Part shown: positions 55,484-63,717 of the stretch, piece after piece | Position numbering within the stretch: position 1 is the stretch's first letter | How the letters are laid out: each line of letters opens with the position of its first letter | Source of the DNA: Nostoc sp. 'Peltigera membranacea cyanobiont' N6 | GTDB taxonomy: Bacteria; Cyanobacteriota; Cyanobacteriia; Cyanobacteriales; Nostocaceae | Assembly (NCBI RefSeq): GCF_002949735.1 | Contig: NZ_CP026681.1 | Coordinates: forward strand, 1,364,001 to 1,428,000 | Length of the DNA: 64,000 nt | Reading direction: 5' to 3' | Made by a program: the position numbers and the translations under genes | Notes under the pieces: generated by a model | What the model saw: the letters and a program-made list of their open reading frames with translations, nothing else | Told to the model about the DNA's origin: nothing | The model's database searches: none

Positions 55484-57220
55484 ATGTCCACTGCCACATT
55501 AACGTCTAACCATAGCAGAGATGTACAAGTTGCTGAAATTGGTAAAAATACTCTGATTTTGCGATCGCGGACTTGGGACAGACTAAAATTTGAGGTGGAG
55601 TATTCCCGCCAACGGGGAACTACAGCGAATTCTTATCTGATTCAAGCTGATAAAAAGGCTTTAATTGACCCTCCCGGCGAATCTTTTACCGAAATTTACC
55701 TTGAGCAACTTGCACAACGTCTAGATTTCATTACCCTAGATTACATTGTTCTCAGTCATGTCAACCCCAACCGCAGAGCAACTTTGCAAGTATTGCTCTC
55801 TCTGGTTCCTCAAGCCACTCTCATTTGTTCTCGCCCCGCCGCTAATGCTCTAAAAACTGCCTTTCCCGAATTTGAATCACCTATTCAAGCGATGCGATCG
55901 CAGGATACTCTAGATTTAGGACAAGGACATCTTCTCTCATTTGTCACCGTACCAACTCCCCGGTGGGCGGATGGGCTTTGTACTTATGATTCTGCAACGA
56001 AAATTCTCTACACAGATAAACTTTTCGGCGCTCATATTTGCGAAGATACTTTGTTTGATGAAGATTGGAAAGGGTTAGATGCGGAACGTCGTTATTATTT
56101 TGAATGTCTTCATGCACCGCAAGCTAAACAAGTTGAAGTAGCTTTAGATAAAATATCGGTTTTGGGAGCCAGATGTTATGCCCCAGCACACGGGCCAGTT
56201 GTGCGTTACAGCCTCAGCCGTTTTACTTATGATTATCGTCAATGGTGTCAAGGACAAAAATCTCAAGAATTGAGTGTCGCTTTGCTTTACGCTTCTGCTT
56301 ATGGTAATACAGCAATTATGGCGAATGCGATCGCACAAGGTTTGATTCAAAATGGCGTAAATGTAAAATCAATCAACTGTGAATTAGCTGATTCTGCCGA
56401 GATTAACCGCATTGTCGAAACTTGCGACGGTTTGATTATCGGCTCACCCACATTAGGCGGACATGCACCGACTCAAATTCAAACAGCTTTAGGAATAGTT
56501 CTCTCGGTGGCGGCTAAAACTAAGTTAGCAGGCGTGTTTGGTTCTTACGGTTGGAGTGGAGAAGCAATAGATTTAATCGAAAGCAAGCTCAAAGATGCAA
56601 ATTATCAACTAGGGTTTGAAACAATTCGGGTGCGTTTCAGCCCTACTCCTGAGATTCTTCAGCAGTGTGAAGAAGCAGGTGCTTTTTTTGCTCAAAACTT
56701 GAAGAAAACTAAAAAGCTGCGTAGTTCTCGCCAGATTATGACAGAAACCCATGTAGATCGTACCGAACAAGCGGTGGGGCGGATCGTTGGTTCTCTGTGT
56801 GTTGTGACAACTCGTGATGAAGAAACTCACAAAGGCGTTTTAACTTCTTGGATATCGCAGGCAACTTTTAACCCGCCAGGAATTATGATTGCGATCGCTA
56901 ACGAGCAGAATGCAGAGTTAATGCATCATCCTGGCGATAAATTTGTGCTGAATATCCTCAAAGAAGGAAGAAATGTCCGACGTTATTTTTCTCGTCATAG
57001 CACTTTAGGCGATAATCCCTTTGCAAATCTTGCCACAAAAACTGCTGATAATGGTTGTTTGATTTTAAATGAGGCATTAGCCTATTTAGAATGTACGGTG
57101 CAAAATCAACTTGAATGTGGCGATCGATGGTTAATTTATGCCGTCATCGATCGCGGTGAAGTGTTGGAAAATGATGGTGTCACGGCTTTAGAACATCGGA
57201 AATCTGGCAGCTATTATTAA
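55484..57220 (+). CDS. flv2: Flavodiiron protein Flv2-type
   Basis: 578 residues with the same three domains as Flv4. In the diiron site the canonical H-x-E-x-D-H is replaced by His92, Asn94, Asn96 and Arg97 (SHVNPNRRA), the non-canonical site of the Flv1/Flv2 class, so iron chemistry differs and the protein probably acts as the heterodimer partner. Third gene of the operon. Confidence 0.88.
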   Translation: MSTATLTSNHSRDVQVAEIGKNTLILRSRTWDRLKFEVEYSRQRGTTANSYLIQADKKALIDPPGESFTEIYLEQLAQRLDFITLDYIVLSHVNPNRRATLQVLLSLVPQATLICSRPAANALKTAFPEFESPIQAMRSQDTLDLGQGHLLSFVTVPTPRWADGLCTYDSATKILYTDKLFGAHICEDTLFDEDWKGLDAERRYYFECLHAPQAKQVEVALDKISVLGARCYAPAHGPVVRYSLSRFTYDYRQWCQGQKSQELSVALLYASAYGNTAIMANAIAQGLIQNGVNVKSINCELADSAEINRIVETCDGLIIGSPTLGGHAPTQIQTALGIVLSVAAKTKLAGVFGSYGWSGEAIDLIESKLKDANYQLGFETIRVRFSPTPEILQQCEEAGAFFAQNLKKTKKLRSSRQIMTETHVDRTEQAVGRIVGSLCVVTTRDEETHKGVLTSWISQATFNPPGIMIAIANEQNAELMHHPGDKFVLNILKEGRNVRRYFSRHSTLGDNPFANLATKTADNGCLILNEALAYLECTVQNQLECGDRWLIYAVIDRGEVLENDGVTALEHRKSGSYY

Positions 57221-57296
57221 TCTGACTGTTCACTCTTGTCTAAAAAATCTCTTTCTTTGTAAAGCTACGCCATACACACAAGTCTTTTAGAGTTGC

Positions 57297-57540
57297 AATG
57301 GCATTGTTTTGGCTGACAATACGATTGTTTCGCCTGACAATGCCATTGTTTTGCCTGACAATGCCATTGTTCTGCCTGACAATACGATTGTTTCGCCTGA
57401 CAATGCCATTGTTTCGTCTGACAATGCCATTGTTTCGTCTGACAATGCGATTGTTCTGCCTGACAATGCGATTGTTCCGGCTGACAATGGCATTGTTTTG
57501 GCTGACAATGCCATTCTTTTCACTGACAATGCTGACTTTT
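57297..57540. repeat. Array of ten full 21-bp palindrome-bearing units plus partial ends
   Basis: Full units start at 57316 and every 21 bases to 57505; partial units flank them. Each unit holds a 13-base near-palindrome such as acaatgccattgt, with an 8-base linker (ttcgcctg or close). Changes in one arm are often matched in the other (gcc, gcg, acg, ggc centres). All frames stay open because 21 is a multiple of 3, but no ribosome site or protein family supports a gene on either strand. Confidence 0.9.
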
Positions 57541-57735
57541 CACGGGATTTAGAAAACCTTTCTTCTCATTAAGAGGAGAGAGGTTTTAATTTTTCTCCCT
57601 TCTCTAATATGCAAAGGGATTAGAGTTTTCAGGAACTTTACCCGTTGTCGGCTAATCTTAGTGCCAGTCCCCCATACTCAATATTGCGATCTAAGATTGT
57701 TGGGTATCTTATAAATTGCGATCGCCACTATACCG
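57541..57735. other. Spacer between the array and the ABC operon
   Basis: Includes a run of ttctcattaagaggagagagg-like sequence. Presumed promoter for the ABC genes. Nothing else seen; 57221-57296 likewise holds no feature. Confidence 0.4.
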
Positions 57736-58740
57736 ATGATCGAAGTTGAACATCTAAGTAAAATATACGGCTCTACCTCAGCGATTACTGATGTGACTTT
57801 TAGCGTCGAACCTGGGGAGATTTTAGGGCTTCTTGGCCCCAATGGTGCTGGAAAAACCACAACCATGCGGATTCTGGCTGGTTATTTACCGGCAACAAAT
57901 GGAAATGCCCGAATTGCTGGTTATGATGTCCATGAAAATTCTCTGGCTGTGCGCCAACGAATTGGTTACTTACCGGAAACACCGCCGTTATATCCAGATA
58001 TGACGGTGGAGGGATTTTTGCATTTTGTCGCCCAAATTAAGGGAGTATCAGCAGGCGATCGCGCCAACAAGGTAACAGCGGCCATCAAACGCTGCAACTT
58101 AGAAGATAAGCGGCGAGTAATTATTCGCAAACTCTCTAAAGGATACCGCCAACGTGTCGGAATTGCTCAAGCGATCGTCCACGATCCACCAGCAATCATT
58201 CTCGATGAACCCACCGTTGGACTCGATCCCCGACAAATCATAGAAGTGCGGAATTTAATCAAAAGCCTCGCTGGTACTCATACAATTATTCTTTCCACGC
58301 ACATTCTGCCAGAAGTAAGCATGACTTGTAGCCGCGTCGCCATCATCAATCGCGGTAAAGTTGTGGCAACTAATACACCAGAAAACCTGATGACTCAGTT
58401 GACAGGTGGCTCAGGCTATGAATTAGAAATAGAAGGAGAAGCTGCCCTAGCGAAACAGGTATTGCAAAATGTTGCAGGTGTGAGTCTGATAGAATCAATT
58501 CCGACAGCCGGAGGACATCAACCGCAGACAAATCGCGCTTACCTGCGGGTGATATCGCAACCGGGAAAAGAACCAGGAAAGGATATTGTGGCAACATTAG
58601 TGCGTGCAGGCTTTGGTTTACATGAACTGCGGCGAGTCAACGCTACCTTAGAAGATGTATTCTTGCAACTAACCACAGAAGAAAAAAATTTCGAGACTGA
58701 GGTAGACTTAGCAGCAGAGAAAGAAGGAGAAGCAGCATAA
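57736..58740 (+). CDS. Gld-type ABC transporter ATP-binding protein
   Basis: 334 residues. Walker A GPNGAGKTT (37-45), Q-loop, signature LSKGYRQRVGIAQ near 132, Walker B AIILDEPTVGLD near 152, H-loop STHIL. A C-terminal 100-residue domain (YELEIEGEAALAKQ) is typical of the GldA class. It energises the permease encoded next. The stop codon is directly followed by the permease ATG. Confidence 0.9.
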   Translation: MIEVEHLSKIYGSTSAITDVTFSVEPGEILGLLGPNGAGKTTTMRILAGYLPATNGNARIAGYDVHENSLAVRQRIGYLPETPPLYPDMTVEGFLHFVAQIKGVSAGDRANKVTAAIKRCNLEDKRRVIIRKLSKGYRQRVGIAQAIVHDPPAIILDEPTVGLDPRQIIEVRNLIKSLAGTHTIILSTHILPEVSMTCSRVAIINRGKVVATNTPENLMTQLTGGSGYELEIEGEAALAKQVLQNVAGVSLIESIPTAGGHQPQTNRAYLRVISQPGKEPGKDIVATLVRAGFGLHELRRVNATLEDVFLQLTTEEKNFETEVDLAAEKEGEAA

Positions 58741-59553
58741 ATGGGTATAGTGCTGAGTAATATTATTGCCATTTATCGCCGAGAGTTACAGAGTTATTTT
58801 GTATCGCCTTTAGCTTATGCGATCGCAGGCATATTTTGGTTCATCGCCGGGTTATTCTTCGTGATGATTTTGCTAGGGCCAGATGGAATTTTGGTAGGAG
58901 TGGCGGCCATAGATGCACAAGGGCAACAACTCGGAGTGCCAACACCGCCGATAGATGTCCCTTACGAATTTGTTCGGGCATTTTTAGATCGTATGGGGTG
59001 GCTATTGTTGTTTATCTTGCCGATTCTCTCAATGGGACTCTATGCCGAAGAACGGAAGCGCGGCACTTTAGAACTATTAGCCACCTCACCAATCACTAAT
59101 TGGGCGGTAGCTGTAGGTAAGTTATTAGGTGTGTTAACATTTTTTACTACGATGGTTGTACCCATGCTAGTGTTGGAAGCGATCGCAATCAGTGGATCGA
59201 ATCCACCAATGGCGTTCTCAATTCCCTTACTGGGTCATTTTGGATTAATCTTACTAGCAGCAGCAATTTTATCTGTAGGAATGTTTATTTCCTCCTTAAC
59301 AGACAGTACAATTCTGTCTGCCGTCTTCACATTTGCAGTAATTTTATTATTGTTATTGATTGATTTAATCGCCAGAATTGTTCCTGGTCCAGTAGGTGAA
59401 GCTTTAGGTTATCTGTCGTTGCTGAAAAATTACAACACCTTAATTCAAGGAATTTTTGATACCAGCGCCTTAATTTTATTCGCTAGTTACATTTTTTTGG
59501 GCATCTTTCTCACTGCCCAATCAATTGATGCACTGCGCTTTCAAAGGCAATAG
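58741..59553 (+). CDS. ABC-2 type permease (GldF-like)
   Basis: 270 residues, six membrane helices. Typical ABC-2 features: AIYRRELQSYFVSPLAYAI at the start, and YAEERKRGTLELLATSPI near 100. Starts with zero spacing after the ATPase gene, so translationally coupled. Pairs with the GldG-like protein at 60078. Transported substrate unknown. Confidence 0.88.
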   Translation: MGIVLSNIIAIYRRELQSYFVSPLAYAIAGIFWFIAGLFFVMILLGPDGILVGVAAIDAQGQQLGVPTPPIDVPYEFVRAFLDRMGWLLLFILPILSMGLYAEERKRGTLELLATSPITNWAVAVGKLLGVLTFFTTMVVPMLVLEAIAISGSNPPMAFSIPLLGHFGLILLAAAILSVGMFISSLTDSTILSAVFTFAVILLLLLIDLIARIVPGPVGEALGYLSLLKNYNTLIQGIFDTSALILFASYIFLGIFLTAQSIDALRFQRQ

Positions 59554-59583
59554 TCATCATTTGTCATTTGTCATTTGTCATCT
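59553..59583. repeat. STRR (tttgtca)n, left flank of the S23 gene
   Basis: Three to four heptamers starting at the permease stop codon. They run into the end of the antisense S23-type gene. Confidence 0.8.
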
Positions 59584-59945
59584 GGTACATTGCCAATTGA
59601 GTTTAGGTAGGAGTTTAATTTTAGTGCTAGTTCGTTAATGATTGTTTTGATTGCATTTATCTGTTCGCTAGTTAAAAGGTTACGAGTGTAAGCTCGTCTT
59701 AACCAATGTTGAGTTTCATTCAAAGAACCTCTCGCTATCCTTATAAAACGTCTATTTTCTTGAAAACTACCTCTTCCTACACCTTCTGCTATATTGGCAC
59801 CGATACTATCTGCCGAACGAACAATCTGTTTACCAATAGTATCTTTTGCAAAAAAGTTCCATCCTTCAACAATTTTCCAAATGTAATCTGATAATTGTTC
59901 TGACAATTGATACACCTGTAATTCTTGAAAACGCTTTGTTGCCAT
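59571..59945 (-). CDS. S23-type four-helix bundle protein
   Basis: 124 residues. Full family pattern: FQELQVYQLSEQLSDYIW, RSADSIGANIAEGVGRGS and RGSLNETQHWL. First seen in intervening sequences of 23S rRNA genes and now known as free-standing genes in many bacteria; function unsettled. It is antisense within the Gld-like operon, and its last four codons come from an STRR. Flanking STRRs are inverted relative to each other, suggesting insertion. Confidence 0.85.
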   Translation of the reverse strand: MATKRFQELQVYQLSEQLSDYIWKIVEGWNFFAKDTIGKQIVRSADSIGANIAEGVGRGSFQENRRFIRIARGSLNETQHWLRRAYTRNLLTSEQINAIKTIINELALKLNSYLNSIGNVPDDK

Positions 59946-60023
59946 TGATTCAGTTAGTTGTCTTGCTAATTTTTATTTCATCAATTTTCGTGCATATATT
60001 TTTACTTGTCACTAATTTTTGAC

Positions 60024-60076
60024 ACACGACCAATGACCAATGACAAATGACAAATGACAAATGACAAATGACAAAT
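60024..60076. repeat. STRR (aatgaca)n, right flank of the S23 gene
   Basis: Six to seven heptamers (ccaatga then caaatga). They are the reverse complement of the tract at 59553 and end 2 bases before the GldG-like start. Confidence 0.85.
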
Positions 60077-60077
60077 T

Positions 60078-61889
60078 ATGAAGATAGTTGCAAAAAAGAA
60101 ACTGTGGAAATATTTGTTTTGGTTGGGCCCGTTCCTAATTGCTGTCGGCTTAACAGTTGGGTTAGTCTCTGAACAGTGGGGATTAATTCCATTGGTATTT
60201 CTGATTACGGGAATTGTAATCAGTGGGTTGGGAATAATATGGCAAAGCTATGAGACTAACTGGTGGAAACGTCGCTCTACCCAAGCTGGGACTAATGCCC
60301 TAGTAGCAACTCTAGCAGTATTAGCAATTTTGGGATTGATTAACTTTTTGGGTACTCGCTATCACTTGCGGGCAGACTTAACAGAAAGTCAATTATTTAC
60401 CCTTGCGCCTCAGTCACGAGAATTGGTGAGTGTTTTACCACAACCAGTTAAAGTGTGGGTATTTGATATTAACCAAAATCCCCAAGACCGAGAATTATTA
60501 GAAAATTATCAACGGCAAAGCTCAAAATTTAAATATGAGTATATCGACCCCCAAGCTAGACCAGGAGTTGCAGAAAAGTTTGGCGTTAAAGATTACGGGG
60601 AAGTTTATTTAGAATCTGGAGAGAAACGGCAATTAGTACAAACAGTAAATCAAAATGAGCGTTTGTCAGAAATCAGATTAACTAGTCGGCTGCAACAACT
60701 AACAAATTCAACCACAGCCAAAGTTTACTTACTCCAAGGTCATGGCGAACGCCAACTTTCGCCTGGTAAAGATGCAATATCACAAGCTATTCAGGGATTA
60801 GGCGACAAAAATTTTACAACATCACCTCTGAATTTAGGAGAAACTTCTAAAGTTCCTCAAGATGCGTCTGTAGTGATAGTAGCAGGCCCCAAGCGAGGGC
60901 TATTTGAAGGCGAAGTCAAAGCTTTGCAAGAATATCTTAATCGCGGCGGTAACTTACTGCTGATGATCGATCCAAATACCGATCCCAAACTTAACAGCTT
61001 GCTACAAGAGTGGGGTGTTCGTCTAGACAATCGTTTAGCAGTCGATGTCTCTGGCGAAAGCGTAGTCGGACTTGGCCCTGCTGCACCCTTAGTCACAGAA
61101 TACGGACAACATCCAATTACCAAAGATTTCGGTAACGGAAATTCTTTTTATCCCATTTCCCGACCACTGGAAATTACCTCTGTGCCTGGTGTTCAGGCTA
61201 CTCCATTGCTACGAACCAAACCCTATCCCAAAAGCTGGGCAGAAAGCGACCTCCAAAGCGAAAAATTAGAGTTTAATGCAGATAAAGACCTAAAAGGGCC
61301 TTTAACCTTGGGCGTTGCTTTAACCAGAAAACAAACAGCTAAATCTGCTTCAACTCCCCAACCTGCACCGACACCTTCACCCCTGCCATCACCAACCACT
61401 CAAGGCAAAGCTAGCCCCAGTCCTTCCGCCTCCCGCAGCACTCCAAAAGCTTCACCTTTGCCATCACCAACCACCCAAGGCAAAGCTAGCCCCAGTCCTT
61501 CCGCCTCCCGCAGCACTCTGCAAGCTTCACCTTTGCCATCTCCAACTACCCAAGGCAAAGCTACCCCCACTCCCACATCTGCGGCTACTGCTTCTCCAAC
61601 TCCCTCATCTCAAACAGCTACTGAGTCGCGGTTAGTAGTTTTAGGGAATTCTAGTTTCGCCACCGATGGCTTGTTTCAACAGCAATTAAATGGGGATGTA
61701 TTCCTCAACTCAGTTACTTGGCTGAGTCAACAGGATCGGCAACCCCTTTCCATTCGCCCTAAAGAACCGAAAAACCGTCGGATAACACTAACCACCACAC
61801 AAGGTAATTTTTTAATATTGTCATCTCTTTTAATTTTGCCTTTAATTGGATTTGCGATCGCAGTTATTATCTGGTGGAAACGACGATAG
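60078..61889 (+). CDS. GldG-like ABC auxiliary protein
   Basis: 603 residues. Three N-terminal membrane helices (about 12-30, 34-52 and 74-92), a GldG-type periplasmic region (110-420: RADLTESQLFTLAPQSREL, VYLLQGHGERQLSPG, LLMIDPNTDPKLNSLLQEWG), a Pro/Ser/Thr-rich insert with three 25-residue repeats (430-510), then LVVLGNSSFATDGLFQQQLNGD in part and a C-terminal membrane helix. In Bacteroidetes, GldAFG act in gliding; in cyanobacteria the role is not established. Confidence 0.85.
   Translation: MKIVAKKKLWKYLFWLGPFLIAVGLTVGLVSEQWGLIPLVFLITGIVISGLGIIWQSYETNWWKRRSTQAGTNALVATLAVLAILGLINFLGTRYHLRADLTESQLFTLAPQSRELVSVLPQPVKVWVFDINQNPQDRELLENYQRQSSKFKYEYIDPQARPGVAEKFGVKDYGEVYLESGEKRQLVQTVNQNERLSEIRLTSRLQQLTNSTTAKVYLLQGHGERQLSPGKDAISQAIQGLGDKNFTTSPLNLGETSKVPQDASVVIVAGPKRGLFEGEVKALQEYLNRGGNLLLMIDPNTDPKLNSLLQEWGVRLDNRLAVDVSGESVVGLGPAAPLVTEYGQHPITKDFGNGNSFYPISRPLEITSVPGVQATPLLRTKPYPKSWAESDLQSEKLEFNADKDLKGPLTLGVALTRKQTAKSASTPQPAPTPSPLPSPTTQGKASPSPSASRSTPKASPLPSPTTQGKASPSPSASRSTLQASPLPSPTTQGKATPTPTSAATASPTPSSQTATESRLVVLGNSSFATDGLFQQQLNGDVFLNSVTWLSQQDRQPLSIRPKEPKNRRITLTTTQGNFLILSSLLILPLIGFAIAVIIWWKRR
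61379..61590 (+). repeat. Three 75-bp tandem repeats in the GldG-like gene
   Basis: The word ccatcaccaaccac recurs at 61386, 61461 and (changed) 61536, a 75-base period encoding PSPTTQGKASPSPSASRST units. Copies 1 and 2 are almost identical; copy 3 has diverged. Confidence 0.9.
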
Positions 61890-61914
61890 ATGCGATTAAT
61901 CGCTTCTGTACAAG
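61888..61914. repeat. Diverged copy of the rdgB-glnB palindrome
   Basis: Reads tagatgcgattaatcgcttc, sharing the gcgattaatcgc core with 4404-4431. It overlaps the stop of the GldG-like gene. Confidence 0.5.
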
Positions 61915-61959
61915 AGTTAGGAGTTATAAGGGATTTCCAAGTAAAAAAATATTCCGTCG

Positions 61960-62004
61960 CAGAGGGACAAGGGGGACAAGGAAGACAAGGGAGACAAGGA
62001 AGAA
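61960..62004. repeat. STRR (gggacaa)n
   Basis: Heptamers gggacaa/aagacaa, the complement of the cccttgt tract at 36237. Confidence 0.8.
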
Positions 62005-62074
62005 AGAAGTCTAGTTGAGTAGACAAATTGAATAATTTATTTTTTGGAGTTCCCTAAATACTAACTCTTCACCA

Positions 62075-62116
62075 ATGACAAATGACAAATGACAAATAAC
62101 AAATGACAAATGACTA
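62075..62116. repeat. STRR (aatgaca)n before the DUF4340 gene
   Basis: Five to six heptamers, the last ending 4 bases before the start codon. Confidence 0.8.
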
Positions 62117-62120
62117 AAAA

Positions 62121-62747
62121 ATGAAATTGCCGAGAACGACTTTAATTTTGATACTGCTAATGCTGGGTTTAGGCGCTTTTGTTTACTTCCATGAAATTCG
62201 TGGCGCGACTGTGCGAGAAGAAGTCAAGGAACAAAAACAGAAAATTTTCTCTTTTGCAGCAGATGATGTGCAATCTCTAATAATCAAGACAAAAAAACTC
62301 ACCCTGAATCTAGAACGTAACCCTGAACCCAGTAACCCCAAGTGGGTAATCAAATCTCCCATATCAGCCCCAGCCAATGATGCTATTGTTTCTTATTTAA
62401 TGGATTTGTTGGTCAAAGGTAATAGCGATCGCACCTTATCAACTCCAGCAAAAGAGCTTGGACAATTTGCCTTAGATCAACCCCCAGCCACTATCAATAT
62501 CACCCTAAAAAACCGACAAAGCCATGAGTTAATTTTGGGTAAATCTAACTTTAACGGACGTTTCTTATATGCTCAAACTGACCCTGCTACAAAAACCGAT
62601 GGAAATATAAATGTGCTGTTGGTATCTACAGATTTTGCAAATGCCGTGAATCGGGATCTATCAGAGTGGCAGCAACCGGTAGATAATAGTCAGAAACTAC
62701 CTTCTTCGCTCACCATTCCGAAACCGAGTCCGACAAACAGCAAATAA
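62121..62747 (+). CDS. DUF4340 protein of the Gld-like operon
   Basis: 208 residues. One N-terminal membrane helix (LILILLMLGLGAFVYFHE) and a periplasmic DUF4340 domain (VQSLIIKTKKLTLNLERN, WVIKSPISAPANDAIVSYLMDLL, LILGKSNFNGRFLYAQ in parts). DUF4340 genes regularly follow GldG-like genes. Together the four genes would form a membrane machine with two periplasmic parts. Confidence 0.85.
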   Translation: MKLPRTTLILILLMLGLGAFVYFHEIRGATVREEVKEQKQKIFSFAADDVQSLIIKTKKLTLNLERNPEPSNPKWVIKSPISAPANDAIVSYLMDLLVKGNSDRTLSTPAKELGQFALDQPPATINITLKNRQSHELILGKSNFNGRFLYAQTDPATKTDGNINVLLVSTDFANAVNRDLSEWQQPVDNSQKLPSSLTIPKPSPTNSK

Positions 62748-62766
62748 TTTAAAATCTGGCGATATT

Positions 62767-63621
62767 ATGACAAATTCGACAGCAACATTGCTGATTTCCT
62801 GCCCAGATAAACGGGGACTGGTGGCGAAATTTGCCAATTTCATCTATTCTAACGGTGGTAATATTATTCATGCAGATCAGCATACAGACTTTGCTGCTGG
62901 GTTATTTCTCACGCGCATTGAATGGCAGCTAGAGGGGTTTAATTTACCGCGAGAATTTATTGCCCCGGCTTTTAATTCCATTGCTCAACCTCTTGGCGCT
63001 AAGTGGGAAATACGTTTTTCTGATACAGTACCACGCATTGCTATTTGGGTAAGTCGGCAAGACCATTGTCTATTTGATTTAATTTGGCGACAACGCGCTA
63101 AAGAATTTGTGGCTGAAATTCCTTTAATTATTAGTAACCATTCTAATTTAAAGGTGGTGGCAGAACAATTTAATATTGACTTTCAGCACATTCCCATTAA
63201 TAAAGACAATAAATCAGAACAAGAAGCCCAACAACTACAATTACTCCGCCAGTACAAAATAGATTTAGTTGTATTGGCGAAATATATGCAGATTGTTAGT
63301 GCAGATTTTATTAGTCAATTTCCACAAATTATTAATATACATCATTCATTTCTACCAGCTTTTATCGGTGCAAATCCCTATCACCGAGCTTTTGAACGTG
63401 GGGTAAAAATTATTGGGGCAACTGCTCATTATGCCACTCCTGATTTAGATGCCGGCCCGATTATTGAACAGGATGTAGTGCGAGTAAGTCACCGTGATGA
63501 GGTTGATGATTTGGTGAGAAAAGGCAAAGATTTGGAGAGAGTTGTATTAGCAAGAGCGGTGCGATCGCACTTACAAAATCGTGTATTAGTATACGGTAAT
63601 AGGACAGTGGTATTTGAGTAA
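62767..63621 (+). CDS. purU: Formyltetrahydrofolate deformylase
   Basis: 284 residues. N-terminal ACT domain (8-85: LLISCPDKRGLVAKFANFIY). Formyltransferase-like domain: ISNHSN, VVLAKYMQIVS, INIHHSFLPAFIGANPY with the catalytic His near 198, and IGATAHYATPDLDAGPIIEQD with the catalytic Asp. Hydrolyses 10-formyl-THF to formate and THF, balancing one-carbon pools. Begins 19 bases after the DUF4340 gene but is functionally unrelated. Confidence 0.95.
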   Translation: MTNSTATLLISCPDKRGLVAKFANFIYSNGGNIIHADQHTDFAAGLFLTRIEWQLEGFNLPREFIAPAFNSIAQPLGAKWEIRFSDTVPRIAIWVSRQDHCLFDLIWRQRAKEFVAEIPLIISNHSNLKVVAEQFNIDFQHIPINKDNKSEQEAQQLQLLRQYKIDLVVLAKYMQIVSADFISQFPQIINIHHSFLPAFIGANPYHRAFERGVKIIGATAHYATPDLDAGPIIEQDVVRVSHRDEVDDLVRKGKDLERVVLARAVRSHLQNRVLVYGNRTVVFE

Positions 63622-63659
63622 ATGATGCTTAGATAAATGGAAGTTACTGCTATACAAAT

Positions 63660-63681
63660 AAAGTCCACCTATGCGGACTTT
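63660..63681. terminator. Bidirectional hairpin
   Basis: aaagtcc (63660-63666) and ggacttt (63675-63681) with an 8-base loop between two convergent genes. Confidence 0.45.
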
Positions 63682-63717
63682 AGAAAGATAGTTATTTCAT
63701 GAATTGTCGTAGTTATT

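Noticed and set aside
57287..57572. Three overlapping frames on both strands over the 21-bp array
   Set aside because: Open only through the period; plus-strand frames lack a good start, and no known family matches.
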